Positions 18,142-28,079 are shown, counted from the stretch's first letter. The stretch: DNA of 64,000 nt from Flavilitoribacter sp020436695 (GCA_041392665.1 JAWKLQ010000028.1:62001-126000), one strand, 5' to 3'. Notes: generated by a model from the letters alone, not told the origin. A program made the numbers and translations.

Positions 18142-18505
18142 ACACTATATTTTTACTCTTTCATGGGAATGTGGTTCGTAGCTCATAAGAGCCAACCGGG
18201 GCGATCATAACTACTGAAAGCACGAACATGCAGTCTGCACCAGGTGCAAACTGAAATTGTGGTTGTAAAGGTCGAGATTATGTTTGCTTCGGTCCGATCG
18301 GGGGGAGGGATCGATTTCGTCCTACAAAATAATGAATTACATCCAGCAGCGAACAATATTAATCTACAATTTTTGGCTACACATCCGTGTTCCAAAACAG
18401 CTGCGCTAAAATAATACATAAAAGTATTTATAATAGGTGATGTTTATCACTATTTGCCCAAAAAAAAATCTTTGAAATCCCCTGCCAAATCACTCCCCTT
18501 CCGTC
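18142..18505. other. Intergenic region (364 bases)
   Basis: Promoter region of the peroxidase gene at its left end. A 78-residue open frame on the minus strand (18183-18419) has no recognisable feature and was not accepted. An A-run at 18460-18468 lies beyond the stop of the glycine-rich gene and could serve as a U-tract, but I see no clear stem. Confidence 0.5.
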
Positions 18506-19923
18506 TCATTCCTTTACTATCCGTTTCAGGAATTTCCGGCCACCGGTTTGCATATTCAGGAGGTAGACTCCGGCAGGAAGATCGGACAGGTCGATGGACC
18601 GACGTAGTACCCGGGTCTTTTTCACGGTCTTTCCGAACTGATCCCTAATGTCGACCATTGCACCTTCCATATCGGGTCCGGTAAGTGTAAGCTGTCCGCT
18701 GGTAGGATTTGGAGATATCCGTAGCCGATCCGTACTTTCCATTAGTACACTGATCACATCCGAGTACTCAAACACTCCATCGTGATCCATTTGTTTAAGC
18801 CGGTAGTAATTGAGCCCATTGATCGCCTGCTCATGCAAAAAGTGGTACTGCTGAGTTAAACTGGTCGTACCGTTGCCCGCTACGAAGCCTACCTTTTGCC
18901 AAATAATACCATCACCGGAATGCTCTACGTTGAATCCCCGATTATTGACCTCCGTTGAGGTCACCCATTCCAGCAGAACGCCCTTTGGCTCCTGCCGTCC
19001 TTCAAATGATACCAATTCCACCGGTAAGGCCGATACACATTCGATCTTCACCTTACCATCTTTTCCCATACCGTTACCGTCCGTTCCATCAGAGATACTA
19101 CTGAGTATCGGATTGGGCTGCAGTGCGGGCGACTGGGAGATGAATGAATATCCTCCTTTTCCCCAAAACGAAGCGATGTCATCCTCATCGCGGCCCCCTC
19201 CGTCCCCGCCGCGATAACCGCCGCCGCCGCCACCGAGTTGGGCAGCACCGCCGCCACCGCCACCAAAACCTTGTCCGCCGCCGCCGGCATTGGCTCCTCC
19301 CAGGCCGCCGTTACCCAGGCCGCCGTTAAGCGTACCCGGCTCTCCTCCGGTTGAGCCGGCAAAGCCGTCTTCTCCCGGCCAAATGAACCCGCCACCACCG
19401 GCTGCGTAACCGCTGGAAGTACCGCCGGCAGGAACCGCGCTCAGTGTAGCCAGGCCGCCACCGCCGGCATCGGGATAAACATTGGAACCTCCCGATCCGC
19501 CGCCGCCACCGGCTGCGATCAGCACGATCCGGCTCCCTGGTCATTCATCACTACTGCGGTACCTCCGCCGCCACCACCGGCCCTGGGTGGAAAGATCACA
19601 GAACCGTCTTCACCGGCGCCTCCGATATGATATTCCAACTTACTACCACCCTTTATTAGGAATTCTGCCGCCATACTGGCACCACTTCCTCCGGTACCGC
19701 CATCACTCTGGGGATAATCACCGCCATCTGCCCCCACTACAGTGACTCGGATGATGTAATACTGAGCATCATTTGGTACAGTGAAAGAGCCGGATCCCGC
19801 ACTGTTATGCGATTCGATTGCAAAACATTGCGCTAAAATGAAAGCAGGAAACAAAAATATGAGTGAAATGACCAAAACAGGCTTACGCGAACAGATATTC
19901 GCGCAGTAAAGTGACCTTTTCAT
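18506..19923 (-). pseudogene. Glycine-rich T9SS protein with one frameshift
   Basis: Two frames make one protein of about 472 residues. The first (start 19923) carries a signal peptide (LVISLIFLFPAFILAQC) and a glycine-rich fold beginning SGSFTVPNDAQYYIIRVTVVGADGG. It runs off frame at about 19520-19530, where one base is missing. The second continues VLIAAGGGGGSGGSN with many GGGG and GYxxGGGGF blocks, then CVSALPVELVSFEGRQEPKGVLLEW, the FN3-like module common in Bacteroidota, and ends with a T9SS type A sorting domain (ISPNPTSGQLTL..FLKRIVKE). The total of 1,418 bases leaves remainder two, consistent with one lost base. Probably a surface or matrix protein. A homopolymer-type sequencing error would explain the break. 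Confidence 0.8.
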
Positions 19924-20153
19924 GTTTCAATAGTGTTAGGTGTTGTTCCGGGTATAGTGCTGATTTCTCAACAGGGTTTACGGGCAAATTGCTTTTTTGT
20001 TTCTGGAATTTCAACAATGTACGGGCCGTGGAAGACCTTCAGAAAGAGCAAATCTCGTTCAGTATTTTTTTTTCAGAACTTACTATCTCAATTTCTTTTC
20101 TCAAAAAAATATTATTCCGTTATTGGACCGAAATATGAACTGAACATTCAATA

Positions 20154-20864
20154 ATGGAAGCTTACATTGCAGAATTTTTCGGCACAGCCCTGCTTATTCT
20201 TCTCGGAGACGGCGTGGTTGCCGGCGTATTGCTCAAAGGTTCAAAAGTAGAGGGCTCCAACTGGTGGGTCATTGCCAGCGGCTGGGGGTTAGCCGTAACT
20301 TTCGCGGTCTATCTGGCGGGAATGGCCAGTGGCGCCCATATCAACCCCGCCGTCACCCTGGGGCTCGCCGCGGGAGGTGCATTCGACTGGGCGCTTGTGC
20401 CTGGCTACTTGCTGGCGCAACTGCTGGGTGCCATGCTGGGTGCCACGCTGGTATGGCTACACTACTACCCTCACTGGAAAGGTACACGCGATGCAGACGC
20501 CAAACTCGGCATTTTCTGCACTGCTCCGGCGATAAGACACGCTCCTTCCAATTTCTTCAGTGAATTTCTGGGCACCTTTATTCTCCTGCTGGGCATTATG
20601 GCCCTGGGAGCCAATAAATTCTCGGATGGCCTTAACCCTATGGCCGTGGGTGCGTTAGTAGTCGCTATTGGTGTAAGTCTCGGCGGTACGACCGGTTACG
20701 CGATCAACCCGGCAAGAGACCTTGGGCCGCGGATCGCCCATGCCATTCTGCCCATCCCAGGTAAGAGGGATTCTGACTGGAGCTATGCCTGGGTCCCGGT
20801 CGTTGGGCCGATTTTGGGTGGTATCGCGGCGGTATTGTTCTATCAACTGGTTTTTGCTAGCTGA
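20154..20864 (+). CDS. glpF: Aquaglyceroporin / glycerol uptake facilitator
   Basis: A 236-residue MIP-family channel with six membrane helices and the two half-helix NPA motifs (HINPAVT at 62-68 and NPARDLGPR at 185-193). The aspartate right after the second NPAR is the mark of glycerol facilitators rather than strict water channels, as is the long third extracellular loop. It should let glycerol and small polyols diffuse across the inner membrane. No glycerol kinase is adjacent; the FGGY kinase at 45 kb looks like a gluconokinase. The gene stands alone and converges with the gene at 20910. Confidence 0.9.
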   Translation: MEAYIAEFFGTALLILLGDGVVAGVLLKGSKVEGSNWWVIASGWGLAVTFAVYLAGMASGAHINPAVTLGLAAGGAFDWALVPGYLLAQLLGAMLGATLVWLHYYPHWKGTRDADAKLGIFCTAPAIRHAPSNFFSEFLGTFILLLGIMALGANKFSDGLNPMAVGALVVAIGVSLGGTTGYAINPARDLGPRIAHAILPIPGKRDSDWSYAWVPVVGPILGGIAAVLFYQLVFAS

Positions 20865-20909
20865 GTAGTTTGATACGTTCACATCGTTTCTCTTATCTCA
20901 TCCATGAAA

Positions 20910-21875
20910 TTACGGATCCAATAATTCAATCTGAATAACGTCGATCCTTCTCTGGTGTTCTTCATCCAGATCCATGACCAGTTCCCGTCTGGTTTTAATG
21001 TATAAAGGTACACCTGGAAAGAAAAAATACTCAAACCGGTTATAATCCGTAATGTCAAACACTGCGTTATTAACTACTTTCTCCAGTTCATCGCCAGTTT
21101 GCCCCATACTCCTAAAAAAAGCAGCAACCATATCACGGGTATCATCCGGATTTAATTTCATCTCGTGAATAAGTACGCAGTATGCCTGATCAAAATCAAC
21201 GCTTTCAAAATACAATCTGGAATGACCTCTGATGGGGCCTCCGCCCAGCAAATTTGGCAATTCTTCCTCGTATTCGACCGGCTCATTCGCTGGATATTCC
21301 AGACCGAGAGGAAAATGAAAATATTGTAGTTCTTTCAGTACATAGCCTTCAATTCCTTCTTTTGAAGCAAAGATTGCCTTCATGGGAGTGATGACATTCT
21401 CCAGCGCCTGCTTATCCACATTCTTCTCTTCTGAATAATGATCGATCAGCAGATCAAACAATTCATTCATCATGTCGGAGATCTCCTGCCAGTTCTCTAC
21501 TTCCAGGAATTCCCCTAGTTCGGTGGTTTTATAGATCACTTCGGTCATTTGAAAACGGGAGAGTTTTTCGATCAAATTCGGCGTCAGATCCAGCCCACCG
21601 AGTTGAGTGGAGTAAGTCCATTTAATGGTATAGCTGTTCTCGGTGGAATCAATTACGGTAAAATTCCCTATATAGGAAGTCGTATCATCTTTTACCTGTG
21701 TTTCTTCTTTCCATCTTTGTTCGATCTTGGTAATCCTGAAATCGTAAGAATCTCCTATTGCCCAGTAAGCAACAAATGGAACATAAGTCGTGTCTATATC
21801 TGTGGTATCTGACTGCCCAATACCGGGCACTAAAGCAATACCTATCATCAAAAGCGCGATTATTGATCTCATCAA
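20910..21875 (-). CDS. Unknown exported protein
   Basis: A 321-residue protein with a signal peptide (MMRSIIALLMIGIALVPGIGQS) and a mature part rich in acidic residues and beta-prone segments (YWAIGDSYDFRITKIEQRW, SYTIKWTYST). There is no lipobox cysteine, no T9SS sorting domain and no recognisable catalytic motif. Its pattern is like periplasmic Bacteroidota proteins of unknown role that open with GDSYDFRI-type strands. It stands alone, convergent with glpF. Confidence 0.75.
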   Translation of the reverse strand: MMRSIIALLMIGIALVPGIGQSDTTDIDTTYVPFVAYWAIGDSYDFRITKIEQRWKEETQVKDDTTSYIGNFTVIDSTENSYTIKWTYSTQLGGLDLTPNLIEKLSRFQMTEVIYKTTELGEFLEVENWQEISDMMNELFDLLIDHYSEEKNVDKQALENVITPMKAIFASKEGIEGYVLKELQYFHFPLGLEYPANEPVEYEEELPNLLGGGPIRGHSRLYFESVDFDQAYCVLIHEMKLNPDDTRDMVAAFFRSMGQTGDELEKVVNNAVFDITDYNRFEYFFFPGVPLYIKTRRELVMDLDEEHQRRIDVIQIELLDP

Positions 21876-21966
21876 AGTGTTTTATGGTTTGATAACTAAC
21901 GATCCACCTGTATTTTCACAAAAATCGATCTGGTTTTAAAATAACACACGATAACAGGAGTTGATT

Positions 21967-22509
21967 TTACGCCCGTCTTGTAATCTCAATCCGCCGATTC
22001 ACAATCCATCCGTTCCCTTCTCCCAGATAATAGAATAAACCCAGAGTAGATACACGAAATGTGAAATGAGGCTGATAATTACTACGTAAATATAACATGG
22101 CCTGTCGAAATTGAATTTCATCGTTGAACCCGGCAATGCTGGCGTGAAATTTGATCTGCTCTCCCTCAAATTCATGGGGCCGAAGTCCAAACCGTATTTG
22201 CACTTCATTCAGTAGGTTCCGGTGCAGTTCGTATAGGGGCGAGTTTTCCGCCACATTGAGAAATATTACCTTTTCTCCAAAAGAAGCAAACCCGTCGAAT
22301 GTGATGGTCAGGGAGGGCATACTGTCAGCCAGTTCTTCCAGATAGTCTCTGTGCGGAACTATATCGTCTGTTTCAAAGGGCGATTTAATGGTGATATGCG
22401 GAGCCTGACGGGCCAAACCGATCCCTATCTCCTGATGAAGTTCCAATTGAAGCTGCCGGATGAAATTATGGCATTCATTATTCAGCATTAGTGCGAATCC
22501 GATAGTCAT
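21967..22509 (-). CDS. 2H phosphoesterase (2'-5' RNA ligase / LigT-like)
   Basis: A 180-residue protein with the two HxT/S motifs that define the 2H phosphoesterase superfamily: H38-I-T40 in APHITIKSPF and H122-A-S124 in FHASIAGF. The spacing of about 84 residues is typical. Family members act on 2',3'-cyclic or 2'-5' phosphodiester bonds, for example in RNA or nucleotide repair or in cleaving cyclic nucleotides. The true substrate is unknown. It lies 13 bases downstream of the exported-protein gene at 22523 and could be co-transcribed. Cytoplasmic; no signal peptide. Confidence 0.85.
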   Translation of the reverse strand: MTIGFALMLNNECHNFIRQLQLELHQEIGIGLARQAPHITIKSPFETDDIVPHRDYLEELADSMPSLTITFDGFASFGEKVIFLNVAENSPLYELHRNLLNEVQIRFGLRPHEFEGEQIKFHASIAGFNDEIQFRQAMLYLRSNYQPHFTFRVSTLGLFYYLGEGNGWIVNRRIEITRRA

Positions 22510-22522
22510 GGTTCTCTTTCAA

Positions 22523-23416
22523 TTATTCTTTATCATCAAAAGGATTGGTAGCCAGGGTTCCGATCTTCATCCATTTGGGATTAAAATAGGGGTATTCATA
22601 ATAGGTAGAACGGGAATCGATCCAATGGAACTGCGCTTCGGTCACACTCAGTATGGCCAGATAGTTATCTTCCCAGGTATCGGTAAGCAGGATCAGCCGG
22701 TAAGGCGATCTTTTCTCCTGCAATTTTTGATTGTAATAATAGGTAAAGAGCTGCTGCGAAGGAAGTACCGGGTCGTAGTCGTTGATCAGACCCAAATTTT
22801 CCAACAGCTCAGGTTTATTCACGGCCTTATTAAAGGCATCCACATCGGGAAACCGGTCGATATTTTCCAGGATCAGGCACCGGTCCAGCAATGATATAAT
22901 GTCCTTTTTCGTGCTTATTTTCTCATGGTGATCAGTCTCTTTGGTGATCAGCCTTGCCTCCCGAAGCTGTCTTAGGTAGTTTTCTATGGAATCCTGGGAG
23001 AATGAAGCTTCCAGTTGGTCTTTTTCGCTGAGATATTGCCAGACGCTTAGTGCATCGATGATCATTTCCCGGTGCTCATCTTCGGCATCTTGCTTCCAAA
23101 ATCGCTGTTCCATATCCTGATAGGTAGAGCGGTCGATCACCCTTTCTCTGAGCAGCAGATCGATCAGGTCTTTGGCTTTTTCGGTAAGCTCTGCTCCGGC
23201 AAAATAACGACGTCTTTTACTGTGACGGGTCCATTTATGCTGGTCGGTTTTCAGGTTATAAATGGATCTGGCCAGGTGATGCTGATCAACCAGGTAGACC
23301 TCCTCCTGGGTCAGATACCCTTCCGCCATTAGCTGGTCGATCAGGTATGCGCCGGTCTGCCCGGGAAGGGATGGAACGATCATGATAAATGAGAAGATGC
23401 AGAGGATGTATTTCAT
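22523..23416 (-). CDS. Unknown exported helical protein
   Basis: About 297 residues from ATG 23416; an upstream in-frame ATG at 23449 would put 11 residues in front of the signal peptide (MKYILCIFSFIMIVPSLPGQT). The mature part is strongly helical and charged, with two similar blocks (AYLIDQLMAEGYLTQEEVYLVDQH and AKDLIDLLLRERVIDRSTYQDME), suggesting an internal duplication of a short helix-turn unit. No known domain or catalytic residues seen. It may form a two-gene unit with the 2H phosphoesterase. Confidence 0.75.
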   Translation of the reverse strand: MKYILCIFSFIMIVPSLPGQTGAYLIDQLMAEGYLTQEEVYLVDQHHLARSIYNLKTDQHKWTRHSKRRRYFAGAELTEKAKDLIDLLLRERVIDRSTYQDMEQRFWKQDAEDEHREMIIDALSVWQYLSEKDQLEASFSQDSIENYLRQLREARLITKETDHHEKISTKKDIISLLDRCLILENIDRFPDVDAFNKAVNKPELLENLGLINDYDPVLPSQQLFTYYYNQKLQEKRSPYRLILLTDTWEDNYLAILSVTEAQFHWIDSRSTYYEYPYFNPKWMKIGTLATNPFDDKE

Positions 23417-24027
23417 TAATATAATTTTAGGACAAATATTCACATCCATGGTATAATTAATTTATTTTAATTATTCTCTTGGTTAATATATTCGTCCGGT
23501 GTTTATCTTTTAAAATCAACAGGTAGACTCCGTTATTTAATATAGTCAGGTCTATTATTGCTTCATTATTTAGCGAACCTGTTTTGTAAATTCGCCCCAT
23601 TAAATCAACTATCAGGTAATCATAATTATTTAAGATCCATTTCAGCTTTATCTCACCTCTTGTGGGATTGGGATATATAACGATTTCCTCTTCAGGCACC
23701 ATTTCGTCAATCACATCTATCAGCAGGCAATTACCATATAACGCCGTACTATCTCTTTCGTAACAATCTAATGTTATAGACTGAAAAAAGCAATCCTCCT
23801 CCTGCTTGGCACCAAAGAATGTCCAGGTACTGCCTATACCACTTATCCATTATCCACATGCCTCTCTCCACACTTTATGGTATTGATCATTGATGAGAAT
23901 AGAATCAATTTGCAATATCTTTATGTCCGTCAGTTCTCCTTCTCTATAGACGTTCTTAAGCGTATCTCCTTCCTCAATATCATAATCAAAAATAAGGTTT
24001 TCACTAATAGAATCTTTAGTTATTACC

Positions 24028-24047
24028 TTCACGGCTGAACGCCGTGA
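24028..24047 (+). repeat. Left terminal inverted repeat of the insertion sequence
   Basis: Twenty bases, TTCACGGCTGAACGCCGTGA, matching the right end in reverse complement without mismatch. The inner CACGGC and GCCGTG can pair over a five-base loop. Confidence 0.9.
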
Positions 24048-24129
24048 AAGACATATATGAGAAAAAGAGATAAAGAAGTGGACCCAAAAGCTTTAGCTTT
24101 GATAATAACCACAAAATCGAAGCGAGCCG

Positions 24130-25296
24130 ATGAGTCCACTGTATACAAAGCTACAAGAAATTGGCGGGGTACTAGCCTGCTTGAGTGGCAGTAAGCTGAA
24201 AAATATATTGCAACTCAGCTGTTGCATATTAAAAACTCGAAGTTGTAACCTGCAAAAGTGCCGGGATGAACTATCGAGTGTAACCGGAGAGCAGGATCTG
24301 AAACAGGACACAGCCTATGCTCGGTTGAAGCGAGTATTCCAGACTGGCCTAATTGATCCAGCGCTCAAGGCGATCTTCCTGTTCATTTTGTACTTGCTTC
24401 ATCCAAGGGAGCAAGCTTTATTAGTAGTGGATCGGACCGATTTTCAGATTGGTGGTCGCTTCTGGGCCAATTTACTGGTCTTTGGCCTGGTGTGGAAGGT
24501 GTTTTCATTCCCTTGGTATGGCGCGATCTGGGCCAGCGTGGTAATTCCTCACACAGGATCGAATCCAGTTACTGGATCGCTTGTTGGCCTGGTGGAAAGC
24601 TTCCGGTTTGGAACTGCCACTGTTTTGCCTAACCGCTGATCGAGAATTTACCGGTCAGGACTGGCTGATGGACTTGGAACAAAGAGGATTAGAGTATGTC
24701 ATTCGCATCAAAAGCAATTTGCGCTTCCAGGTCTGGCACAATGGGCAACTCAAAGATCACTCCATGAGTCTAAAACTTTAGCTCGGTATATGATGAAGTA
24801 CCAACGCTCCAAAATGGAAGTGATCCTCAAGGGTACCATAGTAACCAATGTAATGCTCTTACCTCAAGAAGATCCAAAAGACAAAGAGCCTTTTGTTTTA
24901 CTCATTACTAATTTGGAGGATCAGCAGCTTTGTCAAAGCATTTTCCGGCAGCGTTGGCCGATTGAATGTTGTTTTAAGCATTTGAAAAGCAATGGTTTTG
25001 ATTTGGAGGATATTCACCTGGAGGGCGAGCATAAAACCGAATTGCTCTTTGGGATGATTACCTTAGTTTATGTCTTGGCTGTCTACCAGGGCATCATCAA
25101 TGGCTATGAGCAACAAGTCAAATGGAAGCAATATCCAAAAGCAAAGGTGTACAGGCAACAGAGCTTATTCCGATTTGGCTTATACCAGCTTAAACAGATA
25201 GTGCGATCTCTGGACCAGTTCGTGGATTTCCTCTATCAAGTGGTCATGGATATATCGCATAAATTTATATTAATAAATCACGGCGTTCAGCCGTGA
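24130..25296 (+). pseudogene. Degenerate DDE transposase (IS4/DDE_Tnp_1 type)
   Basis: Three open pieces (24130-24639, 24581-24781, 24790-25296) form one transposase. The DDE triad can be placed: first D in VVDRTDFQIGG, second D in LTADREFTGQDW, and E in RQRWPIECCFKHLKSNGFDLED. Frame is lost near 24500 (GLVWK then IPLVWRDLGQRGNSS in another frame), near 24557, and near 24779 where SLKL is followed by a stop before ARYMMKYQRS. At least three indels, so no functional product unless these are sequencing errors. Confidence 0.82.
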
Positions 25297-25297
25297 A
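25278..25297 (-). repeat. Right terminal inverted repeat of the insertion sequence
   Basis: Perfect reverse complement of 24028-24047. It overlaps the stop codon end of the transposase reading frame. Confidence 0.9.
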
Positions 25298-25655
25298 GTT
25301 ATTACCTTTAGCCGGGGTGCTTCATATATAACTGCTCCCAAATTAATAGAATCGTTCAGTAATAACTTTTTATAGCTTTTCGAATTAATAGTGGTATCTC
25401 CCTGCACTTTGTAAGTAAACTGCCCATATTCAATTCCCGGATCTACCCATTGCACATATTTCCACAATCCGTAATCAGCCGGTATAACAAAATGTTCTTG
25501 TGCTGCCATTGAGATAACGGCAAGCACGCCAATCAGGGTAAAAACGATTCGTCTGGTTTTCATCGGTTCTTTTATCAGAGAGGCACTTTGTGCCGTTCGA
25601 GATGAAGATAAAAGTTGTTGCACATCACCGATTAGCGGTTATTTTCCCAGATAGT

Positions 25656-26270
25656 TCACTTTTGCGATCTGTTCTCCTTATCGGTTCTGATCTTTTCTAT
25701 CGAGTTTACTCCGTTCGGATAAAATTCCAGGTAGTACTTTAGGGAACCGTTTTCATCGTATTCCTTCAGATACTTCCATTCGTCGGCTTTTAGAATATAT
25801 TCTTCCCGGGCAATCACCCCGGATTCACTATAATAAGCCCATAGCCCCAGTTTTGATCCGGATTCATACTGTCCCTTTGATCTCAATCGGCCGTTTTTAT
25901 CATACTCCATCCAGAGCTCGCTTCTTAATCCGGATTCATCATAGTAGCTTACCGATTTTTTCATGCCATTCTCAAAAAACAGTTCTGATGCGCCAAATGG
26001 TTGACCTGCTCTGTAATGCGTTCGTTCTCTGACATTTCCCTGTTCATCAAAATATTCCCACAGACCTTCTTTTTTATCTTGCAGCTTTCCTCCTTCCGAT
26101 TCCTTTTCTCCGTTCTGATAGTAATTGATCTCAAGATCGCCTGCTTTATCCTTGACCAGCACTTTCCGAGGCTGACCATCTTCCCAGGTTTCGATGATTT
26201 GCTCCGGGTTTTGACAAGCAATGGCCACTAAGACCAGTAAACACATCATGTGGACATAGACTACTTTCAT
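25656..26270 (-). CDS. YwqK/MORN-like repeat lipoprotein
   Basis: A 204-residue lipoprotein from ATG 26270 (an upstream in-frame ATG at 26312 adds 14 residues before the signal). The lipobox LVAIAC puts the acylated cysteine at residue 19. The mature part consists of repeated strands of the pattern NGxxxSxxxYxxxGxxxGxWxYY, as in toxin-antitoxin YwqK-annotated proteins, which resemble MORN repeats. Such proteins are membrane-anchored and of poorly known function; the antitoxin label is not supported by a nearby toxin here. The DHFR-like gene ends 41 bases upstream on the same strand. Confidence 0.8.
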   Translation of the reverse strand: MKVVYVHMMCLLVLVAIACQNPEQIIETWEDGQPRKVLVKDKAGDLEINYYQNGEKESEGGKLQDKKEGLWEYFDEQGNVRERTHYRAGQPFGASELFFENGMKKSVSYYDESGLRSELWMEYDKNGRLRSKGQYESGSKLGLWAYYSESGVIAREEYILKADEWKYLKEYDENGSLKYYLEFYPNGVNSIEKIRTDKENRSQK

Positions 26271-26311
26271 GTTTTGGAGTTTATTTGCTCCATTTTCCCA
26301 TTCGCCGGGCA

Positions 26312-26863
26312 TTACTTTCTTATTTCATACCACAATTCCACCATCCCATCCCTGTAGGCTTTGACGTCTTTTAAATGTAAACGCAGTTCGTGGCCGATGT
26401 AGTCAAAGAACAGCGTGCCTTCACCGAGGATAACCGGCATGATCGATACGATCAGTTCGTCGGCCAGTCCCAGGCGGAGAAATTCTTTGGTTACCATTGC
26501 TCCTCCGACCATCCAGATATTCCGGTAGTGTGGCTTGAGCTGATCGTTCACCAGTTGGTGGAGATCCCCCGAGTAGAATTCAACGAACGCTCTATCGCAT
26601 GGCAGCGTTCGGCGCGTCAATACGATTACCGGTACATCACCGTAAGGCCATCCCAGCTCAAGTGCATGTTCGTAGGTGTGGGCGCCCATCACATAGCAAT
26701 CTATGGTCTTAATGAACGCCATGATCTCTTCATCGCTAAGGGTGACACCTTGCTCGTAGGTATCGGCCGAATTAAGCCATTCGACACTGCCGTCTTTTTT
26801 GGCGATAAAGCCGTCCAGACTGGCCACCATGTGTATGGTTATTTTGGAGGTGAGTGTGTTCAT
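26312..26863 (-). CDS. Dihydrofolate reductase-family protein (RibD C-terminal type)
   Basis: A 183-residue cytoplasmic protein of the RibD_C/DHFR-like fold. The N-terminus ITIHMVASLDGFIAKKDGSVEWL is the family signature, and CYVMGAHTYEHALELGWPYG and IWMVGGAMVTKEFLRLGLADELIVSIMPVILGEGTLFF provide the NADPH-binding GG and the C-terminal strand. It should reduce an unknown substrate with NADPH; these YwjB/YyaP relatives are not true folate enzymes. Probably the first gene of a pair with the YwqK-like lipoprotein. A second, distant member lies at 35248-35832. Confidence 0.88.
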   Translation of the reverse strand: MNTLTSKITIHMVASLDGFIAKKDGSVEWLNSADTYEQGVTLSDEEIMAFIKTIDCYVMGAHTYEHALELGWPYGDVPVIVLTRRTLPCDRAFVEFYSGDLHQLVNDQLKPHYRNIWMVGGAMVTKEFLRLGLADELIVSIMPVILGEGTLFFDYIGHELRLHLKDVKAYRDGMVELWYEIRK

Positions 26864-27020
26864 TTTTTAATACGCTCCTAGTTGAGAGTAATTTTCCCAA
26901 TTGTTTTCCACTATGGAAATTCATCCTAAGGTCAAATTGCCAAAAATCAGACAAAGATCTAAGAAATAGTTCCCAGCTGTTTGTACTCGGCCCATCAAAA
27001 TATACTTTAGCTATCCCTTT

Positions 27021-28079
27021 CTATTCGATCGCAGCAATCATTTCATCAATCATTTTCAATCTCTTCTCTGTATTCGGTGTAAGCATTTTAATGGTTAATT
27101 CCCATAATTCATGCTCTCGCTTCGATTGAGGCTGATCGGAATAAATCACAATAATGATCCTTTTTAGATACTCATTTTCACCAATCAGTTCATTAAGGCT
27201 TTCATCAATGGTGATTGCCAGAATTACCTTTTCAATAACAGATCGTAACTCAGGATTGCCATTGGTTCGAGCAATGTTTGCAAACCCCGCTCCCAGCAAT
27301 GGAATGACAATTGATGACAAACCGCTCTCCCTGACTTTTTCAAACACTTGTGAAAGCACTATTGGGATACCCTCAACAGGTGTATTTGCATACATACCGT
27401 AGTCAATTTCTCGAGTGCTGGCATCTCTTGTCGTCACCGTAAATAAAACACCTTCTAGTGAGTTGGAATTTGCCGGCAACTGCACATACTCGGTAGTACC
27501 TAGGCCAGCTGCAACTGGTCTCATCTTGGGTTCCCATAACTTATCTATTTCAATCAACAATGGATGCCCGTTTACACTTACATTCCACAACGACCCTAAT
27601 GCACTCCTAGGACTACTTTGGTGCATGTCGAAGTTTTGACTACAACCTACAACTAAGTTCAGGTGCTCTATCTTCGAAATATCTCCAAAAACAAGGTGTA
27701 AGTAGGATTTGGATGAAGGAATGTAATAAGGGGCCACTACATCTCTGAAACTCCTATTGAATTCTGGGTAGGGCAGCTTGGCAATTTCTTTTTGCTCTTT
27801 CTTTAAAATTGTGTTCTTTTCAGCTGATTTTATCCGGTGCTTTAACTGGAAAGTGATCTCTATCAGTGCGTCTTTGACCTTATTTTTACGCTGGTCTTGG
27901 GTTGCCTGATCTAATGTATCTTTTATCGAATCCCTGTAGATGTTGGTTAATCTTGATTTTAGAATTATTAAATTTTTCAAGATATCTTCGATCTCTGCGC
28001 AGAGAACAGTAAGCTCTTCAATGGCTTCGTCCAATCGGTCATCTCCGATCAATTCAAGAATTTTATCCATGATAGTCAT
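27021..28079 (-). CDS. EAD-like helical domain fused to a macro-like domain
   Basis: A 352-residue cytoplasmic protein. Residues about 4-82 form a small helical domain (LIGDDRLDEAIEEL.. ending in ALIEITFQLKHRI) that fits the effector-associated domain 11 (EAD11) pattern described for bacterial conflict proteins. The rest (about 125-335) has macro-domain features: LVVGCSQNFDMHQSS, then SSIVIPLLGAGFANI at 256-269, the typical glycine-rich phosphate loop, then a helix and IIIVIYSDQ. Macro domains bind or remove ADP-ribose. Such EAD fusions are thought to plug effectors into a central platform. A similar N-terminal domain occurs in the TIR-like protein at 43987-44811. The macro part is divergent, so the assignment is moderate. 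Confidence 0.68.
   Translation of the reverse strand: MTIMDKILELIGDDRLDEAIEELTVLCAEIEDILKNLIILKSRLTNIYRDSIKDTLDQATQDQRKNKVKDALIEITFQLKHRIKSAEKNTILKKEQKEIAKLPYPEFNRSFRDVVAPYYIPSSKSYLHLVFGDISKIEHLNLVVGCSQNFDMHQSSPRSALGSLWNVSVNGHPLLIEIDKLWEPKMRPVAAGLGTTEYVQLPANSNSLEGVLFTVTTRDASTREIDYGMYANTPVEGIPIVLSQVFEKVRESGLSSIVIPLLGAGFANIARTNGNPELRSVIEKVILAITIDESLNELIGENEYLKRIIIVIYSDQPQSKREHELWELTIKMLTPNTEKRLKMIDEMIAAIE

Larger units (their letters stand above)
24028..25297 (+). mobile_element. IS4-family-like insertion sequence, 1,270 bases, with 9-bp target duplication
   Basis: The ends are perfect 20-base terminal inverted repeats (24028-24047 and 25278-25297), each itself able to fold into a hairpin (CACGGC..GCCGTG). 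Nine bases, GTTATTACC, are repeated directly on both sides (24019-24027 and 25298-25306) and occur once in the reconstructed host gene. Inside is a DDE transposase now broken by several frameshifts. The intact ends and duplication argue for a fairly recent insertion, while the damaged transposase argues for decay or sequence error. Confidence 0.88.
23457..25563 (-). pseudogene. T9SS type A sorting-domain protein split by an insertion sequence and by a stop
   Basis: The 5' part (25563 to about 25298) begins with a signal peptide (MKTRRIVFTLIGVLAVISMAAQ) and ends ..APRLKVIT. After the inserted element the same frame resumes as KVITKDSISENLIF.., so the element landed inside codons for KVIT. The 3' part has an in-frame TAA at 23850-23852 between REACG and WISGIGSTW, where relatives of this family usually have an aromatic residue. 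It then reads on to a complete T9SS type A sorting domain (IYPNPTRGEIKLKW..LTKRIIKI). Once it was a secreted protein of about 265 residues. Two independent lesions make it a true pseudogene rather than a sequencing artefact. Confidence 0.85.

Noticed and set aside
25656..26863. A toxin-antitoxin pair formed by the YwqK-like gene and its neighbour
   Set aside because: The neighbour is a RibD/DHFR-type reductase, not a toxin; the antitoxin label comes from family naming only.
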